This document shows positions 19,686 to 31,409 of a stretch of 64,000 bases of DNA, one piece after another. The notes under the pieces were generated by a model. The model did no database searches and was not told the DNA's origin. It saw only the letters and a list, made by a program, of their open reading frames with translations. Numbering within the stretch: the first letter of the stretch is position 1; each line of letters begins with the position of its first letter. This DNA is from Doryteuthis pealeii. Lineage: Eukaryota; Mollusca; Cephalopoda; Myopsida; Loliginidae. Position numbers and translations under genes: made by a program. The DNA lies in contig CM042138.1 of assembly GCA_023376005.1 (NCBI GenBank), positions 94,342,656 through 94,406,655 on the forward strand, written 5' to 3'.

Positions 19686-20242
19686 TAGCAAGAAAGCCTC
19701 ACTAAATATAAGAAAAGTTGCCAAGTAATTAATATTTATGTAGCGATTGTCCACCCCTGCTGGGATGAACATGTGTCCAAAAGGGTTATCTTCCCTTCCC
19801 GCCAGGTTTTCGCCAATAGGTGGCTGCGTATTTAAACAGCAGCCCGGGAATTCTCACTCTGTTTCTCTTGGTCTAGCAACCACTAAACATGGGCTAGACG
19901 CTTAGTGTCTCTGTCCCTTAAATGGGCCCCCCCCCGAACTATCAGTAAGTGATTTCTTCATGAACTCTTTCTTACCTTTAAAAGGACTTTACTCCTATCT
20001 GTTTTTGTTGCTATTTTGTGTATCTCTTTATTGTATTTTCATTTATGTCTTTCATCCATGTGCTCAGACAATAAAGTCTGTATTTGTTATTATGTTTTAC
20101 ATCTTTGTCTGGATTATTTTATGTACATATATGTACCTACATTGGAAGGTTACTGTGAACCTTCTAATGTATTATAAGAATCACACATACTATTCTTATA
20201 TCTATAAAAAGATAAATTATTTTATATTTATATCTTATTTAG

Positions 20243-20330
20243 GAATGGTGATATGTACAGAGGTAATTGGATACAGGGATATCGACAAGGTCATGGATAT
20301 TTTGAAACTTCAGATGGAACGTATTATAAG
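20243..20330 (+). CDS. MORN1: MORN1 exon c: MORN repeats
   Basis: One base completes the Gln codon begun in exon b, then 29 codons in frame: NGDMYRGNW, then QGYRQGHGYF, then DGTYYK. The Y-x-G-x-W and Q-G-H-G positions keep the 23-residue register with the exons on both sides. The acceptor is TTATTTAG at 20235-20242 and the donor AAG/GTATGG at 20331 leaves phase 0. The short length (88 bases) is usual for an internal vertebrate or invertebrate exon. A longer open frame overlapping this exon in another frame (19960-20430) has no recognisable content. Confidence 0.9.
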
Positions 20331-20357
20331 GTATGGTTTTAGGATGAAATATTTTGT

Positions 20358-20660
20358 TTGTTTGTTTTGTTTTGTTTTATGGCATATCAACCTCAGTGGG
20401 TCATTTAATACCAACAAAGTATTGAAATAAATTCATTCTTAATGGGTTCTCATTTTTTTTTTATAAACACATTTTTTTCTATTTAACCATAGATAAGACC
20501 CTAACAGGTACTACCACTCTGGGTCAGAGAGGACCTGGGAGTAATGGTGATGAAGGGTTGCTCTACATTCACCAGACCTCCAGAACTGGAACCTCACCAT
20601 CAGATAGAGTTAAATGTCATCCCAGGACACTGACATTTTTTCTCCTTTTTATTGATGTTC
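20358..20660 (-). repeat. R1 repeat, truncated, paired with an inverted copy
   Basis: Starts at GTTTTATGGCATATCAACC and breaks off near CCAGGACACTGAC. It lies head to head with the forward copy at 20680-21215. Confidence 0.7.
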
Positions 20661-20679
20661 CTAATGCTAAGACACTGAC

Positions 20680-21215
20680 TGCACTTTTGGGGAGGAATAA
20701 AATTCCACCAATGGGCCACCTGTTGATTGTAGGTGGTGACCTGTGATGCTTAAGGATGGAACCCTGATGGCTAAGCAGTCCATAACATACAACACTCCAC
20801 TTTGGCCCTTACTTAGGGTAAACAAATTGGAGAGGCATTCTCCAATCAATTGGCTGGTCATGTCAAGCCCCAGCACTTATATGATTGTCCCAACCCTATT
20901 GCTATTATGGCAAACCCCCAACCCTTTTTATCATATATGTGCTAGAAGGCAGTGGCTGAGAGTCTTAGTACTCTGGGTATGATGTTAAATTCTACCTGAT
21001 GGTGAAGTTCCAGTTCTGGAGGTCTGGGGAATGTGGGGTACCCCTTCATCGCCATTACTCTCAGGTCCACTCTGACCCAGAGTGGTAGTACCTGTTAGGG
21101 TCCCATCTATGGGTTAAATAGAAAAAAATGAGTTTTAGAAAAGCGTGTTTTTTTTTTTAAATTGAGTACCCATCAAGAATGAATAAAATAAAAATGTCTT
21201 CGACATAAAATAACT
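20680..21215 (+). repeat. R1 repeat, forward copy of the pair
   Basis: Full middle and 3' portions, ending CATAAAATAACTCAA. A 24-base spacer separates it from its inverted partner. Confidence 0.75.
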
Positions 21216-21341
21216 CAATGCGTATCAAATCTTTTTATCTGCATTCTTTTTTTAGTTTCAGTAGCCTTTTCTAATTTAATATATTTTATTACATTAAAAC
21301 TTAAATACTTGCACCCTACGGAGGGTGCATATATTTGCTAG
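21216..21341 (+). mobile_element. Helitron H1, clean 3' terminus
   Basis: Ends with the hairpin GCACCCT/AGGGTGC (21311-21317 and 21322-21328), 9 bases and then CTAG (21338-21341) followed by T. This is the textbook Helitron 3' end. The 5' part is missing. Confidence 0.8.
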
Positions 21342-21619
21342 TTTATACTATATTGTATAGAGTTTGTTTTTAATGATTCTGAAAATTAAATATGAAGTGA
21401 CTTGCAAAAATTGATTTAGTACCAAAAATTTCAACAACAATAGAAATTAGGACTAATCAAATTAATTGATCAACTAATTTTCATTATTGAGACATATGCA
21501 TAAAGTGAAAAAAATCTCTATAAGTTGTGTAGAAAAACTTATAAGGTTAATTCTATGACAATCTACTGTTCACTGGCAGTGGAGGCACACCATGTAATGG
21601 GATTGGTGACCTGAGTTCA

Positions 21620-21918
21620 AATCCTGGATGAGGCTCTCTCACTTTTATTATCTAGAAATCTGATAAACTGTTATTATCTAGAAATCTTTAAGACTTTTCT
21701 CATCTAGAAATCTTTTAGACTTTTGTTATCTAGAAATCTTTTAGACTTTTATTATCTAGAAATCTTTTAGACTTTTCTTATCTAGAAACTTTTAGACTTT
21801 TGTTATCTAGAAATCTTTTAGACTTTTATTATCTAGAAATCTTTTAGACTTTTCTTATCTAGAATCTTTAGACTTTTATTATCTAGAAATCTTTTAGACT
21901 TTTATTATCTAGAAATGT
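21620..21918 (+). repeat. Minisatellite, unit about 25-26 bases
   Basis: About 11-12 units of TTATCTAGAAATCTTTTAGA followed by a short T-rich spacer. The spacer alternates between CTTTTATT, CTTTTCTT and CTTTTGTT. Confidence 0.9.
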
Positions 21919-22540
21919 ATTAGACATAAGATAATTCACTCCATACCTCAAAGTATATCATGTAGATAAAATCAAAACTCTTATTCATCTTGGCTGAATA
22001 CAAAACTTGGCATCAATAAATTGATTAAAATTATTGCATTAATGTAAAAAATATCTAAAACCTGTGAAAGTAGATTTTTTATACTTATAAATAATTTATT
22101 CAAAAATAAACATATATAAAAAAAAATCAATATTGTTCTCTTTATTACTATTGTCACCATAAGAACTCCTCCCCCACCCCCAATCAATCAATCACCCAGC
22201 CCCCCCTCCCCATTAGATGACAACTATTTAATGCTGTTTTGACACTGTCCAATTCACAATAGTATTTTAAGCAATTCTACTAAATGCTCATTCAATATTG
22301 TTAATTTAAAAAAACCAAAAAAACTCTTGGGATACCGATAACATTATTAAGTTTACTGTTTACACAAAAAAAAGATGAGAAATTGTTAAAAGATATCTAA
22401 AATAAAACCAAATAGGAAATCTTGCATTTTGGATGTATAAAGTTGCAAGGCAAATCTATTATTATACTAAATATGAGTGAATCCATGATTGTTTCCTAAA
22501 GGATTTTTTCCTATTTAGTTTAATAGCACAAAATACATGC
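21919..22540. other. No gene recognised
   Basis: AT-rich intron sequence with a C-rich stretch at 22165-22215 and no repeat or exon recognised. Confidence 0.5.
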
Positions 22541-22549
22541 TATCGGAAA

Positions 22550-22985
22550 TTCGATTGAGAATTGTCTTGCCCTGCCGCTAGGGGCACATCGCCAACATTG
22601 TATGTTGGCGCCAAAACCAAAAACTTCACTTATCGCAGAACAGTTACTGGAGAAGGGACGTGAAAACAAGCGTCTCTACAGAACTCTACCACCAGCCAAT
22701 TTTCTAGGCATTGTATCAGCATACTTAAGAAGGCTGACACAATAGCATACTACATAGGCTGAAGAACGAGAAACGACCAGTCGTAGCGTCTTATCAACTT
22801 CCTACCAGCGACAGAATACCCCTGTTGTCACCTCTTCTACGACAAGCTGTACTTAAACTCACAGATAAGTCTTGTAGCAAATATCATTAAAATTTGCAAC
22901 AAGTTCTTGTATTATTTGTCAATACATGTATTAAATTTCCATTGTGTGTTTGTCTTCTTTGTCCAACAATTTGCCTATAACTGGG
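22550..22985. other. Unclassified moderately GC-rich block, possibly an LTR
   Basis: Less AT-rich than its flanks. It contains the palindrome GCCAACAT...ATGTTGGC and ends near TTGTCCAACA. No protein motif. An LTR identity is only a guess. Confidence 0.25.
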
Positions 22986-23139
22986 AGATTTAAGAGGCTC
23001 CCCCTTTAAACCCGTAATTCCTCTTAATGCCAAAATATTCCTTAGTTCTGTGATTGAGTTATGTTTGAAAAAATTCCATTTTAATTGGTTCTAATTAGTC
23101 ATAATTTGCATTTAAGTCAAAACCTGACCCGTCTCTTAC

Positions 23140-23345
23140 TTCACATTTTGACTGTCACTCCTCTATATATATATCTTGATTAACTACTCCTAATATATGT
23201 CAGTTTCTCTGTGATGTATAAAGAGAGAGAGATTGGAGAGAGTGAGAGGGAGATTGAACTTCCCACTTTATTTATATGTTCATTATCATCAGCAGCCAGC
23301 TAAGGGCTTATATATAACATACAGATAAAGTGGGAAGTTCAATCT
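23140..23345. repeat. Foldback element F, right arm truncated
   Basis: GGGAGATTGAACTTCCCACT at 23250-23269 recurs inverted at 23328-23347 around the loop CATCAGCAGCCAGCTAAGGG. The longer version is at 33860-34195. Confidence 0.65.
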
Positions 23346-23599
23346 CCCTCTTTGGGTCAAATAGCTCTGTTTTAAAATTATTTGTATTCGATAGGGACGT
23401 GTGCAAAAAAACAACAAAAAAACAAAAAAAAACCCAACTACACAGATAATATAAACATAAATGTACAATGAATGCAATTTTGTAACCTTTAGGCATAAAA
23501 TAACCCTGGATGGGATGATATGCTGTTAAAATCAATCAATTAAACTTCTCTTTCTATAAAGACACTATACCTGAAGAATGGAACGATCAAAACTTTGGG

Positions 23600-24250
23600 A
23601 TTAAAGTATCAGAAACACAAAGAAGAGATACTGTTGTATACCCATCAAGCATCATACATCGGGTATATAAACAAGTGTGAGAGAGTGTTCAGAGAGACAT
23701 ATCAGAGAGAGAGACAGAGACAGAGACAGATACAGATTTACTTGGTTACTTCATTTCTGCTTAGTGCTTCTGCTGATTCTTGCTATCTAGTCTGGCTGTT
23801 TTTTCTTCTTCTCTGGCTGACATTTCATCTAATTGGGTTCTGCTATCTAACTTCTTCTACTAAGGGCTTCTTTTAGGCTTTTTCCAGTCATTGCAATTAA
23901 AACAACCAACAATACTTTTTTTTTGTTGTTGCCTGATCAAGCTTTTTTATTTAGCCTATGTTTTTCCGTATGGATTAGATCAACCTCAGCAGAGAGAAGC
24001 ACGTCCTCTCTGCTCCAAAGTCAAGCTGTATCTAATTCTCTAAACTAATCACGTGTTTCTTGTGGCATGCTTTCCAGGGATCAGGGGGGTATAACCGTCG
24101 CTGGTATATTTCCACTCCCTGATCTCAAAGTTAACAGCCCCTTATTCAGCTACAGGGTCTGCCAACAATTTATGACACACATAAATTGTAACAATACAAT
24201 TATTTGATAAAAAATGTTCAACTGGTCTGGTAGACATATAAATATATATA
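23600..24250. other. No gene recognised
   Basis: GA-rich run near 23700-23735, otherwise unremarkable intron sequence. Confidence 0.4.
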
Positions 24251-24254
24251 ACAA

Positions 24255-24420
24255 CCTCTCCACATGATCAGAATGTAACACAGGTTCAATTTCTTTAGCA
24301 GCATTTAATAAATTTGAATTCAGAGTTTTCCTTCTCCTAGATTGGTTGCCATACCAAGGTCAAAGAGCCCAGTCTGCCCTTCTATTTACCCACAGCTGAC
24401 AGGAGAATAGTTGGATACAC
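24255..24420 (-). repeat. S2 SINE, 3' portion
   Basis: Inverse of the S2 tail (TTGAATTCAGAGTTTTCCTT, CCATACCAAGGTCAAAGAGC). The head is absent. Confidence 0.6.
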
Positions 24421-24669
24421 CATGCTAGACAGAACACCACCTGACTCCAAAAAAGACCATAGACAAGGAAATAACAGTCAGTCTATCACAAACCTTTGAT
24501 AAAGAGGGAGCACCTTGAAATATTGGTAAATAAATAAGATTTAGAACACAGTATTCATCATTTTGTTTCTGATCTTTTTTTTCATGCTTCTAAAACAACC
24601 AAAAATTTTTTTCCAAATATATAATATAGATATCTATATATAATACACATATATATATATATATATATA

Positions 24670-24809
24670 CAGGTGTGTCAAAAAAGTATTGAGATTTTTT
24701 GTACTTTTTAACAGACCTTGTATTCTGAAAAAAATTAACATTCCCTTCATTGTTCAGTTTTATCATGGTAAATACAGCTTCAATCTCGATACTTTTATGA
24801 CACACCTTG
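24670..24809. mobile_element. Mariner MITE, family M, with TA flanks
   Basis: Ends CAGGTGTGTCAAAAAAGTAT and its inverse ATACTTTTATGACACACC, 140 bases, inserted in (TA)n with TA at both borders. Internal sequence matches the copies at 34578 and 41580. Confidence 0.75.
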
Positions 24810-25012
24810 TATATATATATATATATATAATATATAATATATATATATACTCATCAGATATACAAAAATAGCCTAAGTGGACTCCATATATATATATATT
24901 ATATAATATATATATATATATCTTTGCTTTTTATTGAAATAAGACTTCAAATTTTGAATAAACATGCTGCTTGTTTCTTCAGTGAAAAGAGATGTAGAGT
25001 TAAGCTTGAAAG

Positions 25013-25046
<34 letters not shown>
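24810..25046. repeat. (TA)n microsatellites
   Basis: TA runs at 24810-24850, 24882-24921 and 25016-25045 with short unique spacers. Confidence 0.85.
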
Positions 25047-25050
<4 letters not shown>

Positions 25051-25559
25051 GAATAAAAATGAGGATAATGATTTTCATGCTATCACCAATCTAAATGATA
25101 ACTCTTGGGGTAAATATTTCCTTTTGCTGCAGAGATGTGTAAAGCCAGAATTTAATTTGGATCTTAATTCAAAGTAAAGACACATCTCACGCAGATTTTC
25201 AAGATAATCCATTGGGAATATTTTCAGGAGAGAAAGACAATTTTTTCTCATGCAGAAAATGTCTGCAAGTAATCAAGTAGAAATAATTGAATCAATTTAG
25301 AAATGATGGATGCTGCTGCATACAAATTTCAAGACACGGATTTTTTCTTTCTGGAAGAATCGAAAGAAAACAGAAGAGACATTGAACCATTTAAACTTAT
25401 GACTCTTTTAACCATTCATAATCAAATGTTTCGCGGTCGAAAAGACAAATTGACTATATAAATGAACAAATAGTGCTTTTTTTTTTTATTATAATATAGC
25501 AAGAAAATGAGTAATCACACAAATATTTCTTTTTACAAATTTGTTTGAATTTTTTAGAT

Positions 25560-25912
25560 AAATAGTATTATTTGGTTATTCAGTCTATTGTCCTCATCTT
25601 TATTGTTATCTGTACAACATTACGGTTTCTTCAGGTATTTCTTGTTGTAATCGGGAACCTTCTTGTCGTAATCAGAAGCCATCACAGAACTTTGAACCTA
25701 ACCCTTTATTTAGTCCACAGTGGTATCCTGTTCTCATTCCACTAAACATAGCTGGGGTACAGGTATTAAGCTGTGTTAATTAATATTCTATATTACTGTT
25801 GCCCTTGACCAGGATAGAACCTACAGCCTAGAGATAACTGTCACTTAGAACTGTCTTAAACCAATGCCTTTATTAACTATGCAATGTGTTCAATTGGACA
25901 CAATTTTGAGAT
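25560..25912 (-). mobile_element. S3 element
   Basis: Reverse copy; left end is the inverse of the S3 tail. The middle holds TTCTTCAGGTATTTCTTGTT and a reverse tRNA-like head (CCAGGATAGAACCTACAG, near 25808). Confidence 0.7.
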
Positions 25913-26152
25913 GAGGTTTGATAATATTATCATATAGATTTTTCGGACTTCTGTCGTCATCTTTATTGTTATATACACAAAGTTTTGGACCATGTGTCCT
26001 CCTTGATGTAGAGGCTTCCAATTACAACATGAAGGCTCCCAAGTTTGACAAGAAACACCTGAAGAATGTCAGAAGGCACATCAGCCGAAACATTGTGTAT
26101 ATAACAATAAAGATGAGGACAACAGTCCAAAAAATCCAAATAATACAACTCT
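25913..26152 (+). mobile_element. S3-related element with inverted ends
   Basis: Left end (TTTTCGGACTTCTGTCGTCA) and right end (GATGAGGACAACAGTCC) are inverse copies. It contains AAGAAACACCTGAAGAATG and GCCGAAACATTGTG. It directly follows a reverse S3 copy. Confidence 0.65.
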
Positions 26153-26436
26153 TTTTACAAAGTTGGCTAGAAAGATTGGTTGTTGCTGGGTTTTTTAAAA
26201 GACAACTTTGCCAAAACAAAAAAGTGCTTATTGCACAACTCGCTTAAAAGCTGCTCTATCTGGTGGCAATTAAGTTAACTCCTGTGACGGTCTCTTGATT
26301 AAATATTCAGACCAACAATGATTCTTAATTTAAAGAGCATTTGATATACGTAGGTCCTTACTTTCCTGATAAACAATTATTTCTAATTCATGGGTGACTT
26401 TTGCTCGATTTCACAATAAATAAATGTTCATATATA

Positions 26437-26682
26437 CCGGGTTAGCTCAGTCGGTAGAGCGTTCGGCTAGAAACCACAAAGTTCCTAGTTCGATACCAGT
26501 CCTCGCCAACTCAGCGTATGAGTAGCACAGGGATATATGCGATAAAGTAAGGAGCTGATGGTAGGTGTGGCGCACCACCTCAGATGCTAAAACAATCTCC
26601 TTGGTCTAGCTATTGAAAAGGGATAGACTCCCTCGCTGACTGGCTGATACCGACTTTAGGCCACCCCGTCAACTTTACTTTT
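26437..26682 (+). repeat. S1 tRNA-derived SINE
   Basis: Head GGGTTAGCTCAGTCGGTAGA, B box AGTTCGATACC. Full body follows. Confidence 0.85.
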
Positions 26683-26699
26683 TATATATATATACCTTT

Positions 26700-27050
26700 C
26701 ATGTGTACACTTTCTGAGTCAGGTCACTCAATGTGCTACCGGTACTACCTGTTTCTTAGTTGGATCATCAGCGACTAAACTAGTAACACCACAGATTTTG
26801 TCTGGTGAGGATGGTGATACAAAACAAAAAATAAGACCTGTAAAAGGCTAGAGGAAGCTCTTTGCTCAACAGCCATCTAGCACATTATTTCTAAAATCCA
26901 ACCACTTCTCAGGTCACTCAAAGTGTCACCCAAAAGCAGACAGGTCTGGCACCCAGTGGTATTAGGACTATAATCCAGCCAAAGGGAATCTCGTGGAAAT
27001 CCAAAAGACATTTCAATCATTGTCAGGAATCAACAGCTTTTGGCGTATTT
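26700..27050 (-). repeat. R2 dispersed repeat
   Basis: Shares ACAGATTTTGTCTGGTGAGG, CAACAGCCATCTAGCACATT and CATTGTCAGGAATCAACAGC with copies at 28235-28475, 53860-54290 and 58130-58530 in the opposite orientation. Confidence 0.65.
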
Positions 27051-27619
27051 GTCTGTGGAAAATCTGCAGCAAACAAGGGCATCTCCTTCCCCTGATCGGG
27101 ATATGCATGCAGGGTTTGGGGACCGCTTGTTAATTTCTTATTCCCTTGTTACTCCTTCCGTGAATTCACCACAGGTGAATTGGTTGGATGGAGCTGGCTC
27201 AACCGATCCAGGGCAAATGATTATTCTCAAATTTATTTCCAAATTATAAGAATTCTTATTGTCAAAAAAATATGTCACATAAAAATCACAGAAATTAAAA
27301 CTTGGGAGTTCAAAGTTTCTGTGATTTTTATGCAATATATTTTTTTGACAATAACAATTTTTATAATTAAAAGTAGAAAAAAATCCCCAAAAACAATCAC
27401 GTAATTAAAACTTGAGAATACAAGATTGCAGGCCTGGATTTAGCCTGAAATGTTTTTAATTTGCTCACAAAGTCATCCTGATTCCAAAATGGTATGATAT
27501 GTTGGGGTACAACCTCTAGGAGTAAAGTTGTAAAATGTGACACACTGACACTCTGACATTCACATTTGTTATATTAGATTTGTAAAATAAAGTAAATCAT
27601 TTTAAAGTATAAATAAATG

Positions 27620-28000
27620 TTTTGCACATTTGTCATATCCATATTTATCTCTTTCCAGTAAATGAAAATGTTCCTTTTGATCACCCAGACATAAAACTCT
27701 TTTTATTTATGCTAATGTTTACTCTCACTACTACTAATAATAATACTACTACTAATAATAATAATAATGATAATAATGATAATAATAATAATTCAACATT
27801 ATCATATCTCACTGGAAAATTGATTTATTGGTTCTTAGCAGTAAAAATTATCCAATATCTTTTTTTTTTTATATCAGAAACAAAACCAATAATGCCTACA
27901 ATCTGGCTATTATTAAAAATCTTTTTACACACATTTTATCATATTCTAAGTCATTAATTAAACTTTTTTCTAGTTTAAATTAAAATGTCTGAATATTTTT
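27620..28000. other. Intron DNA with an AAT-rich run
   Basis: ACT/AAT trinucleotide run at 27730-27793. No exon recognised. Confidence 0.5.
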
Positions 28001-28234
28001 GTTTGATTGATTGATTTTAATGGTATGTCAAACTGTGTAGGGCTATTTTATGCCTAGAGGTTAGAGAATTGCATTCATTGTACATTTATATTTACATATT
28101 TTGTGTAGTTGTTTCTTAAAAGCTTTTTGCTCACAGTTAGATGATATCAGTTGTATATGAAGTATTCAGTTACATGGATCCAAGTATTCCTATCTAATAC
28201 TAATAATTATAATGTTTAAAATGTATGAAGTACT

Positions 28235-28475
28235 TCTGCTGCAGCCATGATGAAGAGGAGTTGGACTTTAGAAATAATATGCTAGATAGTCGTTGAGCAA
28301 AAAGCTTCCTCTGCCCTTTTACAGGTCCTGTTTTTCATTCTGGAGGGTGTCTATCCACTCTCCTCACCAGAAAAAAATCTTAGAGTTACCGGTTCAGTCA
28401 CCGATGATCCAACTATGAATACTGGGTTACATAGTACCAGTTGCACACTGAGCGACCTGACACAGGAGTGTCTTG
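28235..28475 (+). repeat. R2 dispersed repeat, partial
   Basis: Contains GCAGCCATGATGAAGAGGAG, GCTAGATAGTCGTTGAGC and the end ACTGAGCGACCTGACAC. Confidence 0.6.
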
Positions 28476-28683
28476 TTTTCAGTCAACTATAAATTGCTGT
28501 AATTAACTTAAGTGTTTCTCTACAAAACTGTCTATTGGGAAAGTCAATATCTTAAATATGTTTTTAATAAATTTTTTTAAACTGCCTATTTTTTTCTTGT
28601 TGACACCTTATACTATTATTGCTTTCTCATGCATCTTTTTTTTAAATAAAAAATTGATTTCTTCTCTTTCTTTTCTCTTTTAG

Positions 28684-29275
28684 TTGGTTGGTTGGTTGGT
28701 TGGTTGGTTGGTTTTTACAGTATGTCAACCCTTGGTTATTATATGCCGAAGATGTTTTTTTGTTTTATTCATTCTTGATGGGTATTCAAAAATTTTTTAT
28801 TTAAACTCAATTTTTTTAAACACAATTTTTTAAAACTTTTTTTTCCTATTTAACCCATAGATGGTACCCTAACAGGTAATACCACTCTGGGTCAGAGTGG
28901 ACCTGAGAGCAATGGTGATGAAGGGGTACTCCACTCTCCTTAGAGCTCCAGCATTAGAACATTACCATTAGATGTAGTTTATTGTTATACTCAGGACATT
29001 AAAAAACCTCAGCTACTGCCTTCTAGCACATATATGATCAGCCTTGGGGTTTGCCATAAGGGCAATAGGGTTGGGAAAATCATATAGTGCTAGGGCTTGA
29101 CATGACCAGCCAATTGATCAATGGCAGCTTCTCTGGCTGCCTGTCTAGCTTAAGTTAGGACAAAAATGGAGTTGCAAGTGATGGGCTACTAAACCAATCG
29201 CAATGAAGAGGTACTCCACACTACCAGAATGGAACTTCACCATTAGATGCAGTTTAACGTCATACCCATGATACT
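28684..29275 (-). repeat. R1 repeat plus a second truncated piece
   Basis: Begins with a (GGTT)n-like start at 28684-28711, then the R1 body reversed to about 29195. A second short R1 piece (CTTCACCATTAGATGCAGTT) follows to 29275. Confidence 0.75.
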
Positions 29276-29740
29276 CTCTTTTCTCTATGCATCCAGTTAA
29301 CAGGAATCAAGAAACAAGTCTCCTTTCTCTAAAATAGCTTTATTCCTCCTTCCACTCCTCATTCCCACCAAATTCAAATATATTTTCAGTTTTGTCCTTA
29401 TCTCTTACCACAACTCCTCTATTATCCCTCCTCCTTTCTCTTTGGTAATCCTTTTCACATTTATTGGCAGACAAACAAACATAACAAAGTTCAAGATGTA
29501 CAATAACAATTCATGCTGATCAGCTTTTCAATTCAAGATTTCTGAAGTTTTTGGTCTTCTAGTAACCAGTGTTACAGCCAGCCATGGGATAACTTTTTCA
29601 ATAGGGGATTCTGATGATAAGAATTCCAGACATTCCAGCCTTGTCCGTACATAAGTAATTAAAAAAAAATGGCCTGGTTTGGTTCATTTATTCCATTCAA
29701 AAGGTTCAAATGGGTTGTACAAGGTTTTGCAAGAGTACAG
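29276..29740. other. No gene recognised
   Basis: Pyrimidine-rich intron sequence with no repeat recognised. Confidence 0.4.
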
Positions 29741-29807
29741 ATAACAATAAAGATGAGGACAATAGTCCAAATAATCCAAATAATAGTAATTATCAAGCCT
29801 CAATAGT

Positions 29808-30224
29808 ACACTTATTTTAATTATTATTTAATTGCTTTTTATATAAAATCATTCATATGATTGATTTTAATACATTGGAGAATAAAACAATGATATTAGA
29901 TATCAATTACACCCAAGTAATTATTTATTAAATCCAGTTTTGTAAAAACAAGTATGCAAATTAACCACACCATATGATATGTAAGCCTTTATTTCTTAGT
30001 GATATATAAGACACATTGCAGGATTTTAAACACACAAATAACATGGGTTATTTTGAGGCAAATTTAACTCGGTTTTTCATTGAGACATCATTAATAAATA
30101 AGATGTATTAATAATTTTGACTATAAATTAAATACTCATTGATAAATATACAATTCCTGAGGGTATTGTGATGTAAGCAGTTACAGTTTCAGTTACAGCC
30201 ACTGGATCTAAAGTTATAATAAGA
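29808..30224 (-). mobile_element. Non-autonomous Helitron H1, 3' truncated
   Basis: On the reverse strand the 5' end is A/TCTTATTATAAC at 30224. The internal segments match H1. The 3' terminus is lost at an S3 tail fragment (29740-29805). Confidence 0.65.
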
Positions 30225-30690
30225 TGTTAGTTTGTGGGGCATATATCACATGACCAAAACAATTCAAGCCAAAGAAGGAGCCTGCTATGGCTGGTAGTAT
30301 AATGGTAGTTGACTTATGTCTGTGGAATTGGCTTTTGCTATGTCCATTCCTGGATTTCTTGGACTTGTATTCTTATTTTGGTTCTTTTTAATCTGTTTTA
30401 TTTGGTGTCTGCTTCAATCGTTCTTTAAGTATCGGTCAAGTGTTTTTCCAGGCTTTCATTGGAATTGGTCAGCCAATCACACAATTCAACAGTCTTCATG
30501 TATATATGTATGTATATGCGTATGTGTGGTATTGTGATTGTAATTGTGTATGTATGTATGTATGTTGTAATGCATATACACACAAACATACACGTACATA
30601 AACATGCACACAAATGTGTATAATGGGATGTCCATCTATCTTTATAACTATATCATTCAACAAAGCGTTACCAAATTAGATGTAGCCCTG
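30225..30690. other. No gene recognised; short TG/TA-rich stretch
   Basis: Contains a tetranucleotide TGTA-rich run at 30500-30570 and no exon. Confidence 0.4.
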
Positions 30691-31275
30691 TTGGCTGGGA
30701 CTTTAGAATACAACAACTGCACCTCTGTAGAGGGGTAAGATCCCCCTAATGAGACCACCTGTTGGTTGTGGGTGGTGACCCATGATGTTTAAGAATGGAA
30801 CCCTGGTGTCCATAAGATGCAAAACTCCACTTTGACCCTTACTTAGGCTAAATGGGTGGCTGGATCGGCCCACTCCAATCCATCAGCTGGTCATGTCAAG
30901 CCCTAGCACCTATATGATTGTCTCAACCCTATTGCCTTTATCGCAATCACCCAACCCTTTTTATCATATATATGCTAGAAGGTGGTGGCTGAGAGTCTTA
31001 GTGTCCTGGGTATGACATTAAACTCTATCTGATGGTGAAGTTCCAATTTCAGAGCTGTAGGGAATGTGGAGTACCCCTTTATCGCCATTACTCCCAAGTC
31101 CACTCTGACCCGAATGGTAGTACCTGTTAGGGTCCCATCTATTGGTTAGATAGATCGAAAAAGAATAATTAAAATTTTTTTTTTAAATTGAGTATCCATC
31201 AAGAATGAATAAAACACAAATTTCTTCGGCATAAAATAACCCAAGATGGGTTGACATGCCATATAACCCAAAAAA
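30690..31275 (+). repeat. R1 repeat, near full length
   Basis: Standard order from GCTGGGACTTTAGAATACAA to the 3' tail GCCATATAACCC. It lies head to head with the next copy. Confidence 0.8.
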
Positions 31276-31409
31276 CAAACAAACAAACAAATTAGATGCA
31301 ACCCATGAGATATTAAGGGAGGCTTTTATAGGATAGATCTGATAGGTATAAAAGATATATATATGTATTTAATTCCTTCAGTTTTAAGTAAGTCACAAAG
31401 GTTTGGGTG

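Noticed and set aside
19960..20430. Longest + strand open frame of the region (156 codons)
   Set aside because: It overlaps MORN1 exon c in another frame, is rich in Phe, Ile and Tyr as expected from AT-rich DNA, and has no recognisable domain.
21641..21915. CRISPR-like array
   Set aside because: Direct repeats are contiguous with almost no unique spacer; this is a minisatellite in an animal intron.
23284..23310. CTGATGA on the reverse strand as a further hammerhead
   Set aside because: No GAAA box or stem II follows; it is the loop of foldback element F.
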